A stretch of DNA of 15,595 nt from Parabacteroides sp. (GCA_019411205.1 DXRF01000044.1:1-15595), one strand, 5' to 3'. Shown: positions 9,401-15,595, numbered from the stretch's first letter. Numbers and translations: made by a program. Notes: generated by a model from the sequence alone, not told the origin.

Positions 9401-9783
9401 ACCGATTCTGTCGAAAGAATAATCTTCTTATCTACCACCGAATAGCGCACATTAGTACCGGCAAAAATATTATCTAGCACTTTAAATATATCACTCTTAT
9501 TCGCATCTACCGACACTCTACGGTCCAAATCAACATGCTTAGTATTGAAAAAGAACGAAAATTCCGATTGATTTTCTATTTCATCCAAAACGGTCTGGAC
9601 TGTTTGATTCTGCATTTTTAGATTCACAGTTGCTTTTTGCGCATAGCTGTTCGTGGCTTGCGCCAAGCCGATCGAACAGCATAACAAGAATATGTATAGC
9701 TTCATAACTCTTGGAATTTTGTTTAAGGTAAACCAAAGTGACTCTGGTACCCAAAACTGTTGGGTATTACAATGTTTTTGCAT
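6433..9783 (-). CDS. SusC/RagA family TonB-linked outer-membrane transporter with STN signalling domain
   Basis: The 1116-residue protein imports glycan fragments across the outer membrane using TonB energy. Domains in order: signal peptide with a long n-region (hydrophobic 29-42, cleavage near SYAQ at 49); STN domain about 50-124, the module that contacts FecR anti-sigma factors; carboxypeptidase-D regulatory-like domain about 140-212 (SGIVKDENGEPVIGANVVEK); TonB-box-like DEVVVVGYG (217-225); plug about 230-345 with VDGIP, VLKDAASAAVYGSRAANGVI and VTTKRGKAG; then the beta-barrel to the C-terminal aromatic residue (SFGLNLQF). The first ATG gives the long n-region seen in other STN-bearing SusC proteins; Met27 (9705) is an alternative that leaves a minimal signal peptide. 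The STN domain together with the neighbouring FecR gene predicts ECF sigma-controlled induction. The plus-strand promoter at 9760-9790 overlaps its start codon. Confidence 0.96.
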   Translation of the reverse strand: MQKHCNTQQFWVPESLWFTLNKIPRVMKLYIFLLCCSIGLAQATNSYAQKATVNLKMQNQTVQTVLDEIENQSEFSFFFNTKHVDLDRRVSVDANKSDIFKVLDNIFAGTNVRYSVVDKKIILSTESVLKPDVQQQNKKRVSGIVKDENGEPVIGANVVEKGTTNGTVTDMDGKYTLTVAVGNSLQISYIGFNEQVVKVGKESVINITLREDTKALDEVVVVGYGTVKKGNLTNAVTSVKADVLENRPVSSVADALQGQVPGLSIIQSGRPGQASSMQLRGATSLNSGGSPMLLVDGIPTDAENFNYLNVEDIESVSVLKDAASAAVYGSRAANGVILVTTKRGKAGKPVFRYNGYVGVNTPTEMPKMVSAEKYARMRNEAMYNLKPEAGKNQYYSEDQIRKYADGSDLNHYGNTDWVDLMFENSITTRHAISATGGAENIKYFLSAGLDYQTGALPESQHKVYNVRSNIDAQLTKKLSLSFDMRYILRQKDEVDDMDGIISDVYKMNPTDIAYYTDGSYAMNAKSVVNPMADLYQRGHNLKDTHDASGTFKVTYDIWDGLKFQGIANVNFKFDKSTTFKRMVGYTNYDTQEVTYMGQNALDEGRDFTQYYNLQALFTYQKKFDKHNLDILAGYQQENEKWDGISAYRDGFPTDILHVLDAGSKENWSNGGSATHWAIASFIGSLNYDYASKYLLSLKMRSDGSSRLASGSRWSTFPSVSAAWRISSESFMEKTQNYLNDLKIRASWGLTGATTGVGLYPSYSTIGFGNAALGNQYILSAYLSGLGNKDLGWEKTSMFDVGFDARMLDSRLGVTFDYYIKNTKDILIGLPVPLEYGFDKPNVNIGEVQNNGWELELSWNDKIGEFSYGIQANLSNNKNEVKDLGGTSPWKDGYTAEGLAMNSYYGYEALGLFQTEEEVKNSPVYSRRYAAPGDVKYKDQNNDGVIDADDRVVLGDRDPHYLFGITLNGAWRGFDFSVFFQGVGKRNYILNGPSIRPLSDQGKGPAFEHQLDYWTEDNRDAKYPRLLEATSSLGFNHMTSDYWMINAGYLRLKNLQVGYNFSSGLLKSTGFSNIRLYFSANNLFTISNFTPGYDPETLNAYTYPLSRTYSFGLNLQF

Positions 9784-9790
9784 AATTTTG
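9760..9790 (+). promoter_or_regulatory. Plus-strand (antisense) promoter overlapping the susC start
   Basis: A TTG -33-like element (9760-9762) and a TAATTTTG -7 box (9783-9790, consensus TAnnTTTG) are separated by 20 bases, the normal spacing for the Bacteroides housekeeping sigma factor. They read away from susC towards the 3' end of the anti-sigma gene, with a predicted transcription start near 9797. A plus-strand terminator follows about 70 bases later, which makes this more than a chance match. Confidence 0.6.
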
Positions 9791-9796
9791 TAGTGA

Positions 9797-9903
9797 TCTA
9801 ATTAATAAAAAATGGTTTATTACAGCTTGTCGCCAAACAAGCGTTTTAAAGTTAACTCATTTCATCCGGAGGAATACGCCAATATTCTTCCGGATGTTTT
9901 TCT
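9797..9903 (+). ncRNA. Candidate DonS-like antisense small RNA covering the susC leader
   Basis: Between a consensus-like plus-strand promoter (-7 box 9783-9790) and an intrinsic terminator (stem 9863-9896 plus T run) lies a stretch of about 107 bases with no coding capacity. Its transcript would be antisense to the leader of the susC mRNA and contain two hairpins (9825-9842 and 9863-9896). Antisense small RNAs of this kind, named DonS after the B. fragilis don locus, are known between anti-sigma and susC genes in ECF/FecR-controlled PULs, where they repress susC expression. Position, orientation and signals fit that class; the sequence itself was not compared. Exact ends are estimates. Confidence 0.55.
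9825..9842. repeat. Small hairpin GCTTGT-CGCCAA-ACAAGC
   Basis: A perfect 6-bp inverted repeat with a 6-base loop in the anti-sigma/susC gap. Its loop CGCCAA (TTGGCG on the susC mRNA strand) is identical to the loop of the larger hairpin 20 bases away, so the two may be read by the same partner. It would be internal to both the predicted small RNA and the susC leader. Confidence 0.6.
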
Positions 9904-9905
9904 TT
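9863..9905 (+). terminator. Rho-independent terminator on the plus strand
   Basis: A 14-bp stem, CATCCGGAGGAATA (9863-9876) with TATTCTTCCGGATG (9883-9896), encloses the loop CGCCAA and is followed by TTTTTCTTT (9897-9905). In the plus-strand RNA all positions pair (one G-U); in the minus-strand RNA the same position is an A-C mismatch and the stem is followed by AAATGAG, not a T run. The signal therefore stops plus-strand transcription, consistent with the end of an antisense small RNA. Confidence 0.75.
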
Positions 9906-9939
9906 AAGGAGGTCTGTTTTTCATGTTTACTTTGATTGT

Positions 9940-10965
9940 TTAATAGATTTCTATTTTCGTTTTTTCATTTATGGTATCCTGCGTATCCAAATAACGCCAT
10001 TTGATATTAGATGATATTTTGAAAATTTCCAATATGCGATCCAACCGTTGATGACTGAAGGATCCGGTAAAAGCTTCACTCCGCAGACGGTCATTGGATA
10101 ATACGAAAGTTACATTAAACCGCTTCTCCAGCATCCGCAAGGCTTCAGGCAGAGGGGTTGCATGGAAAACAACCTTTCCGTCTTTCCAGGCAATCTCTGA
10201 CTCACCATTCGTTTCGGTCAGTTGTATCCGGGAAGAAGAGGAGTCATAGGTCAGTTTCTGTCCGGGTTTCATCAATACGGCTGTGGACTGCCGGTTTTTC
10301 ATATAGTCGAAGCGAACACTTCCTTCGATCAGGGTGGTAGAAACAAAGTCGTCTTTTTCAAATGCTTCAACATTGAATGAAGTACCCAACACCTCTATCT
10401 TTGTTTCATGGGGAGTAGAGATGACAAAGCCATGCTCCGGGTCTTTCCGTACTTCAAAAAAAGCTTCCCCCTCTAAAGTCACTCTTCTTTTATCCTTATC
10501 GAAAAAAGACGGATAAGCTAGTTTCGATTCCGAATTAAGGTGGACAACAGAACCATCCGGCAAATTAACCGTAGTCGTCATGCCCGGATTCGTTTTTACT
10601 TCAATGATCTGGGCTATTTCGACCGGACGGGGTTTCAGATTCTGTATACCGAAGACTATCAAAAGAGGTATAAACAGAATGGCTGCAACGCGTTGCAGCC
10701 AAGTAACCACGGTTACTTTAGGACGAGCACTGCCTTTGCTCATCTTTTGACAGACTGAAGACAATGCTTTCTCCGTATCCACTTTCGATAACACCTGCAT
10801 CGTATCCGTTGCCAGATAAAGAGTATGAATTTGCTTGGCAATCCGGTAATTTTCATCCGATTGCCTTATCCATCCCTCAACCATCCGACACTCTTCGGCT
10901 GTCGCTTCGCCGGAACAATAGCGTGGAAGAAGGTATTCTATCATATCTGTATTCGGTGTTTCCAT
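9940..10965 (-). CDS. FecR-family anti-sigma factor
   Basis: The 341-residue protein is an inner-membrane anti-sigma factor. Residues 1-85 are the cytoplasmic sigma-binding part, with the usual YLLPRYCSGEATAEECRMVEGW start (first part at 11-25). One membrane segment lies at about 87-107 (LQRVAAILFIPLLIVFGI). The periplasmic FecR domain covers about 120-220 (PDGSVVHLNSESKLAYP, VTLEGEAFFEV, VLGTSFNVEAF, LIEGSVRF), followed by a DUF4974-like C-terminal domain at about 262-332 (FHATPLPEALRMLEKRFNV), which resembles an STN fold and contacts the SusC signalling domain. It is divergent from its sigma factor gene, an unusual arrangement since the two are usually in the same direction. It appears intact even though the sigma gene is interrupted. 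Its 3' end is 156 bp before susC. Confidence 0.95.
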   Translation of the reverse strand: METPNTDMIEYLLPRYCSGEATAEECRMVEGWIRQSDENYRIAKQIHTLYLATDTMQVLSKVDTEKALSSVCQKMSKGSARPKVTVVTWLQRVAAILFIPLLIVFGIQNLKPRPVEIAQIIEVKTNPGMTTTVNLPDGSVVHLNSESKLAYPSFFDKDKRRVTLEGEAFFEVRKDPEHGFVISTPHETKIEVLGTSFNVEAFEKDDFVSTTLIEGSVRFDYMKNRQSTAVLMKPGQKLTYDSSSSRIQLTETNGESEIAWKDGKVVFHATPLPEALRMLEKRFNVTFVLSNDRLRSEAFTGSFSHQRLDRILEIFKISSNIKWRYLDTQDTINEKTKIEIY

Positions 10966-11080
10966 GTGTATATTTATCCTTGTTTACCTATTAGACAAGA
11001 GAAGTCGAACGGATTCCTAAACAAAAAACCATCTTTTTTCAATATTTTTTTACCACCATAAAAAAGTCAAAACAGTTTCT

Positions 11081-11088
11081 TATCTTTG
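11081..11088 (+). promoter_or_regulatory. -7 box TATCTTTG for the ECF sigma gene
   Basis: The octamer fits TAnnTTTG and lies 12 bases before the ATG at 11100, giving a very short leader (start of transcription near 11095). No TTG is seen 19-21 bases upstream. The box overlaps an in-frame GTG at 11088, which makes that GTG unlikely as start codon. The divergent gap 10966-11099 otherwise holds AT-rich sequence with no clear minus-strand promoter for the anti-sigma gene. Confidence 0.55.
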
Positions 11089-11099
11089 TGAACAGATAT

Positions 11100-11693
11100 A
11101 TGGAAGGAGAAAAACTACAAACCACAGAAGAACGCTTTTTACTTTCAGCCATGCAACATGGAGATCTAAAAGCCTATGGTGTCTTGTTCAGAAGATACTA
11201 TCCGATACTCTGCGCTTATGCGACAAAGTTTGTAGAATTGAAAGATGCCGAAGAGATTGTGCAGGATGTGATGCTATGGTTATGGGAAAACCGAGAAACG
11301 CAAACCTTCGAAACGTCTCTAAGTCAATACCTGTTCAAAACGGTCTATCATCGCGCCGTCAATCTGATTGTCCACCATCGATCCCAGCTAAGAGCCGATA
11401 CTCTTTTCTATGAAAACATGCAGTAGATGCTACAAGATACCGATTTCTACCAACTCGAAGAGCTAAAAAGAAGGATTAAGGAAGTGGTAGACGCTTTGCC
11501 TCCCACTTATCGGGAAGCTTTTGTCATGCACCGCTTCGATAATAAAAGTTATAAAGAAATTGCCGAAATCCTGCAAGTATCCCCCAAAACCGTCGACTAC
11601 CGGATACAACAGGCATTAAAGCAATTACGGATAACGTTGAAAGATTATCTGCCGTTGATCCTGTTATTATTGCCCGGAGATTTCCTGTCGTAA
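11100..11693 (+). pseudogene. ECF RNA polymerase sigma factor interrupted by an in-frame TAG
   Basis: Codons 1-108 encode the sigma2 half (FLLSAMQHGDLKAYGVLFRR, then DAEEIVQDVMLWLWENRE and YLFKTVYHRAVNLI), which binds core polymerase and the -10 region. Codon 109 is TAG (11424-11426). The same frame continues at once with ATG (11427) and 88 residues carrying the sigma4 half: ALPPTYREAFVMHRF, SYKEIAEILQVSPKTVDYRI, with the helix-turn-helix that binds the -35 region. Together they match one full-length Bacteroidetes ECF sigma factor of about 197 residues. ATG 11100 is preferred over GTG 11088 because the promoter box overlaps the GTG. The TAG may be a disabling mutation, a sequencing error, or may be bridged by readthrough or by reinitiation at the adjacent ATG. 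The gene is the expected partner of the divergent FecR gene. Its last 27 bases overlap the 3' end of the convergent GH97 gene. Confidence 0.88.
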
Positions 11694-14600
11694 ATACAAC
11701 ACACATCCGCTATTCCCAATCAGGTCGATGGTAACCTCATTGCGGTTATCCAACTTGATCTTCTTGATATCGACGACATCCTTTTTCTTTTCGGAAGCCT
11801 GGTAATAGAGCGTAGCGGCATACCCCTTTTTGTTTTTCAGAAAATCAAGGGGTAAGGAGATTTGTTTCTTGTCTCCGGCATTCAACAGGCTAACATACCA
11901 ATCGGAACCCGAACGGCGGGCGACCACAGCATATTTGCCCATCTCTCCCTCAAGGAAGCGAGTTTCGTCCCATACAGTCGGAATAGAATTATAAAAACGG
12001 GTTGCGGCATCTGTTTTGATCACAGACTCGGCAGAGCCTGCACCACCGGCCCGTCTCGGTGATTTTTCGGGACGGTCATACCAATAGACAAACTGCCAAG
12101 GACTATAAATAGCGACCAATTTAGCCAATTGGGCAACACGTCCCCCCATCTTTTCCGTAACTCTTTCCGCAAAATAACAATTGGTATAGTCACCTGCTCC
12201 ACAGATCATGCGGTTATATAATGTATAGATAGTCTGGTCCAGCGACGGACTTTCTTCGTCGCCACGGATACCTTCTTGAGTCAGTAAATTCGGATACGTG
12301 CGTGAATAACCCGTCGGACGATATTCATCGTGTATATCCACCATCAGTTCATATTTGGCAGCTTTGCGTACTGCTTGATGCAACCATGCCGTAGCATACT
12401 GGTCACCCACATTCACAAAACCATATTTCACACCTTTGATCCCCCATTTTTTATATAAAGGCAGGATTTCATCCAGTTGCTGATGCAGCGCTTTTTTATT
12501 CACATAGACCAATATGCCTACATCTTTTGAATTGGCATATTCTATTACTTTAGGCAAATCGAGCGGGCCTTTCGAACGGGCCGGATCGACCGTAACGGTA
12601 GTCGCATCCGATTTCACATCTTCTTCCGCCCCATACCAACCGGCATCAAACAGCACATAAGCGATATTGTTTTCTGCTGCAAAATCAATACAAGCCATAC
12701 TGCCGGCCGTTGTCAACGTGACTTCACGAATCACCTGTCCGGGCTTGATCCAGCTGGTGTTCGCTATCTGATTAGGTTCGTTTAAATTTAGAACGAAGTA
12801 ATTATTTTCGACCAATTTTCCCGGATGACCGGCGACCATTACATAACGCCAGGGAGATCGATAGCCGGCCAGATCCAAATTGACTTTTCCCGACAAAGCA
12901 GATTGTACCCCAAACCCAGTCTCACTCTTCTCTAATTTCATGCGGGAATAATCGACAAGGGCAGCTTCTCCGATTGCAACAAACCGGTTATCATTGACCT
13001 GGATCACCTGAGGACGATCGGCAGCACCTTTCAACGCACTCAATTTCGTTTCGGAATAAGCTCCTTGTGCCATGCCGGTTACCCAAGTCTTGCAGTCTTC
13101 CTGAAAAAGAAACTGCGTCTTCTCATCAGTTACCGTTCGGTTCCAAAAATCCAGTTTATCGAAGGCATAACGGAACGCCAGTCCTTCATCGTAAAGACGG
13201 ACACTCAACAGCATTTCTTTCCGATTCTCATCCGACTGAAGTGTTAACACAACCTCATTATATCGATCTGTCACGACGGACCGCTCTCCATAAACGGGTT
13301 GCCAGGTCTGATCGACCGATTCCCTTTTTTGGTCCACCACCTTCCAGTTGCCTTTCAGGATATTCTCATCCAAAGAGAACTGCAACGTCTTAGCCGTCAC
13401 CACCTTTTCCCCATCGTCAAATAAATCTATTTCTACATTCTTCCCTCCGACCTTGATCTCGGCATTCATTTTTCCGGAAGGGCTGACAAGTGGAAAAGCA
13501 GCTTGCCCACAGGCACCCATAGACGAATTCTTCTTGATAACAAGACACGCACCGCCGCCGGGAGCCAGCTTCAATGTCAGTTTATCATTGTTTGTCAGTT
13601 GCCGAGTCGCCACCTTCAGGCTTTCCCGGTTTGTCAGGTAGTGGGCATCATCACCGTCTTCGATGACTTCGACGGTATATGTCCCTTCTTTCAGGAAAGA
13701 AAGAGGCAGATCTATCGTCCTTCCAGATTCATTCGTGGCCGCACCGACTAGGTAGGCATCATCCGTTTCCCTCATCATAACGATATACTCCCCGATTTCA
13801 CCGGCCAAGGTACGGCTCTCTTTCCACGGCATTTTCTGGGCAGACAGGAAGTTCAACAAAGCCGGATACTTCCGGTAATATTCCGGAATATCCGGTAAAA
13901 TAGTCACACCAGAAAAAGTGATCAATGTACGGGCTGCTTCCGAAACCAGTGTAGAAGGAACGGGTTGGCTCTCGTCCACACGTGTCGTATGTCCTTGGCG
14001 AAGGTCGAACATCCCGTTATTCATATCCACCGGACCGGCAACCATATTGACGAAAACGGTCGTCACAAATGTTTTAGGCTCGAACACATGATGTCCGTCC
14101 AATTGGGCGTGGCAATATTCGCGTGTCACGGCATTTGGCCAAGTACGCATCTGTCCATAAGGATGAACCGGACCGTCATGGAAATCGACCAACAGACGGT
14201 TTTGCGCACAAAGCTCGGTAATCTTTTTCGTCCACCGGTTCTTTTCTTCTTGTGTTCCGCTCATAAAACCATATTTAACCCCGGCAGCTCCCCAATCACC
14301 ATACTGTTTCAAGGTCTTTTCTATCGGATATTTCCGACCTCCGACATCATTCAGATAAAGCCAGATTCCGACACCTTTCTCTTTTCCATATTTCAACAGC
14401 CGTTGTACATCCTGCGCTTTTTCTCCTTTAACCGGATCGGAATCCGATTCGAATTCCGGCCCGTACCAATTGGCATCCAACACCAGGTATTTGAAGCCCC
14501 GCTCGGCAGCAAAATCAACCATTCGCACCCAGGAAGGATAAGACATCCCATATGTAAATCCATCCCACACAGCCCCGTTGATACGCCAATCCCAGACAGC

Positions 14601-15455
14601 CAGTCCCGGTTTCACCCACGAAAAGTCGTAGCGAGGATCGGGATCCGGGTTTAACAACTCCAACAAATGGGAATCGGTCAACGCACCAGGTGTCGTCCCA
14701 TACAAAACGACACGCCAAGCTGAAGTATATCCCGGTGACAAGCTGGCCGGTTTAGATACAACCGAAAAGAGCGATTCGCCTCCTTTGGACTGTAAAACAA
14801 GAGGGGCTCCTGTTTCCAGACAAGCTTCATGAATCGCCATATAATGTTTATCGCCCGCCTTCACGGTCATCACCGGCAGACGGGTTCCATCTGTTTCCGT
14901 CAACTTTTCAGGTCCTATATTGTGATTCTCCCCATTATAGAACCATGCTGTATAATCTCCAGCAAAGTTATAGGCTGTCAGTTCGGACTGCACATTTACG
15001 CATTTTCCTTCGCCTTCCGGTATTTTATAACAGAATGCAAAGCCGTCATTATATCCTCGAACCACTAACTGCATCCGCTCCGGTTGCCTGTTCGGATTCA
15101 ACAAATTGATCACCAATTCGTTGAAATGATCTTCGACCACAGCCCGCTTTCCCCAGAGCGGTCTCCATTCATCCCTGACTTGCCGGTCAGATACATTCTC
15201 TATTTTCCAACCGGAAGAAGGAACCGTCTCCTGCGATTCCAGTTTAAAACCCAGTGGGGATTCTTTAATCAATATTTCTCTATTGGCAGCAAAAGTGTAT
15301 GTCAGCAGACCGTCGTTATGTCGCTGAATAGCCATCACCAACTTTTTGTCGGGAGAGAAAACCTGATACAGTTTGGGAAGATATTGAGCCCAAACGCAAT
15401 CTCCCCCCAGCCATACGAACAACAGCAAAACAAATGTTACAAATCTTGTATTCAT
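11667..15455 (-). CDS. Tandem double glycoside hydrolase family 97 protein (alpha-galactosidase/alpha-glucosidase family)
   Basis: The 1262-residue protein is about twice the usual GH97 length (about 650). A signal peptide ends near VWA at 23. Module 1 (about 28-640) has a GH97 N-terminal beta-sandwich, a barrel from about 285 with GVKYGFM (392-398), LLVDFHDGPVHPYG (421-434) and RTWPNAVTREY (437-447), and a C-terminal beta domain ending LAPGGGACLVI (630-640). Module 2 (about 653-1256) repeats this order: GVKYGFV (1008-1014), LMVDIHDEYRPTGYSRTYPN (1037-1056) and QEGIRGDE (1060-1067). Module 2 keeps the two glutamates of the ExxxxxE calcium/acid motif (Glu1061, Glu1067); module 1 keeps Glu446 but has Leu452-Asp453 at the second place. 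GH97 enzymes remove alpha-linked glucose or galactose and need calcium. The exact activity is uncertain. The gene is convergent with, and overlaps, the sigma gene. It probably has its own promoter. Confidence 0.92.
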   Translation of the reverse strand: MNTRFVTFVLLLFVWLGGDCVWAQYLPKLYQVFSPDKKLVMAIQRHNDGLLTYTFAANREILIKESPLGFKLESQETVPSSGWKIENVSDRQVRDEWRPLWGKRAVVEDHFNELVINLLNPNRQPERMQLVVRGYNDGFAFCYKIPEGEGKCVNVQSELTAYNFAGDYTAWFYNGENHNIGPEKLTETDGTRLPVMTVKAGDKHYMAIHEACLETGAPLVLQSKGGESLFSVVSKPASLSPGYTSAWRVVLYGTTPGALTDSHLLELLNPDPDPRYDFSWVKPGLAVWDWRINGAVWDGFTYGMSYPSWVRMVDFAAERGFKYLVLDANWYGPEFESDSDPVKGEKAQDVQRLLKYGKEKGVGIWLYLNDVGGRKYPIEKTLKQYGDWGAAGVKYGFMSGTQEEKNRWTKKITELCAQNRLLVDFHDGPVHPYGQMRTWPNAVTREYCHAQLDGHHVFEPKTFVTTVFVNMVAGPVDMNNGMFDLRQGHTTRVDESQPVPSTLVSEAARTLITFSGVTILPDIPEYYRKYPALLNFLSAQKMPWKESRTLAGEIGEYIVMMRETDDAYLVGAATNESGRTIDLPLSFLKEGTYTVEVIEDGDDAHYLTNRESLKVATRQLTNNDKLTLKLAPGGGACLVIKKNSSMGACGQAAFPLVSPSGKMNAEIKVGGKNVEIDLFDDGEKVVTAKTLQFSLDENILKGNWKVVDQKRESVDQTWQPVYGERSVVTDRYNEVVLTLQSDENRKEMLLSVRLYDEGLAFRYAFDKLDFWNRTVTDEKTQFLFQEDCKTWVTGMAQGAYSETKLSALKGAADRPQVIQVNDNRFVAIGEAALVDYSRMKLEKSETGFGVQSALSGKVNLDLAGYRSPWRYVMVAGHPGKLVENNYFVLNLNEPNQIANTSWIKPGQVIREVTLTTAGSMACIDFAAENNIAYVLFDAGWYGAEEDVKSDATTVTVDPARSKGPLDLPKVIEYANSKDVGILVYVNKKALHQQLDEILPLYKKWGIKGVKYGFVNVGDQYATAWLHQAVRKAAKYELMVDIHDEYRPTGYSRTYPNLLTQEGIRGDEESPSLDQTIYTLYNRMICGAGDYTNCYFAERVTEKMGGRVAQLAKLVAIYSPWQFVYWYDRPEKSPRRAGGAGSAESVIKTDAATRFYNSIPTVWDETRFLEGEMGKYAVVARRSGSDWYVSLLNAGDKKQISLPLDFLKNKKGYAATLYYQASEKKKDVVDIKKIKLDNRNEVTIDLIGNSGCVLYLRQEISGQ

Positions 15456-15574
15456 AATATGTTTTTGTAGGTATTAATATTAGATCCTTTCATTTTACTT
15501 TCATGGTTCTCAAATTGCAAATCATAATCCATCGGGCAAATGACTAGTCCTGAAATAGCGTTACAGTTATTGGA

Positions 15575-15582
15575 CAAAAATA
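15575..15582 (-). promoter_or_regulatory. Possible -7 box TATTTTTG for the GH97 gene
   Basis: Read on the minus strand, TATTTTTG fits TAnnTTTG and would give a leader of about 110 bases to the ATG at 15455. The matching -33 element would lie outside the window. The rest of 15456-15595 shows no gene. Confidence 0.35.
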
Positions 15583-15595
15583 AAACCTTTATCAC

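Noticed and set aside
9863..9896. Terminator for the minus-strand anti-sigma transcript
   Set aside because: On the minus strand the stem has a mismatch and is followed by AAATGAG, with no T run; the T run is on the plus strand.
11088..11090. GTG as start codon of the ECF sigma gene
   Set aside because: It overlaps the last base of the TATCTTTG promoter box and would lie before the transcription start; ATG at 11100 fits better.
11424..11426. TAG reassigned to an amino acid throughout the genome
   Set aside because: The GH43 gene ends with TAG at 1010-1012 at the normal end of its domain, and no suppressor tRNA or other interrupted gene is seen.
13965..14654. 229-codon open frame on the plus strand
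   Set aside because: It lies wholly antisense inside the GH97 gene, shows no recognisable domain, and its codon use is that of a shadow of a strongly supported gene.

Overview
The window looks like part of a Bacteroidales chromosome (Bacteroides or Parabacteroides type). The evidence is a SusC/SusD pair, a FecR-type anti-sigma factor with an ECF sigma factor, several secreted glycosidases, TAnnTTTG-type promoter boxes and few obvious Shine-Dalgarno sites. It is one polysaccharide utilization locus (PUL), cut at its left edge inside a GH2 gene.

Layout, following transcription on the minus strand from right to left: a very large protein with two tandem GH97 modules (15455-11667); then, on the opposite strand, an ECF sigma factor gene (11100-11693) interrupted by an in-frame TAG; then the FecR-like anti-sigma factor (10965-9940), a 156-bp regulatory gap, an STN-containing SusC/RagA transporter (9783-6433), a SusD/RagB lipoprotein (6413-4692), a 245-bp gap with strong inverted repeats, a GH110 alpha-galactosidase (4446-2608), a GH43 enzyme (2593-1010) and the N-terminal 340 residues of a GH2 enzyme (1020-1). 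GH110, GH43 and GH2 are tightly packed (14-bp gap, then 11-bp overlap) and look like one operon.

How it probably works: SusD and SusC bind and import oligosaccharides across the outer membrane. The STN domain of SusC would signal to the periplasmic part of FecR, which would free the ECF sigma factor to activate the locus. The enzymes suggest removal of terminal alpha-linked galactose (GH110, possibly GH97) followed by beta-galactosidase-type GH2 action. ECF/FecR control combined with GH110 fits a host glycan (alpha-Gal or blood-group-B-like termini), but the GH43 enzyme leaves a plant arabinogalactan-type target open.

The most interesting points are: (1) a plus-strand promoter plus intrinsic terminator in the anti-sigma/susC gap, predicting an antisense small RNA of about 107 nt of the DonS type; (2) an ECF sigma gene split exactly between its sigma2 and sigma4 domains by TAG followed at once by an in-frame ATG; (3) a fusion of two diverged GH97 modules, with a possible leftover of a lipoprotein signal peptide in the linker and non-standard catalytic positions. 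No mobile elements, tRNAs, rRNAs or CRISPR arrays were seen.
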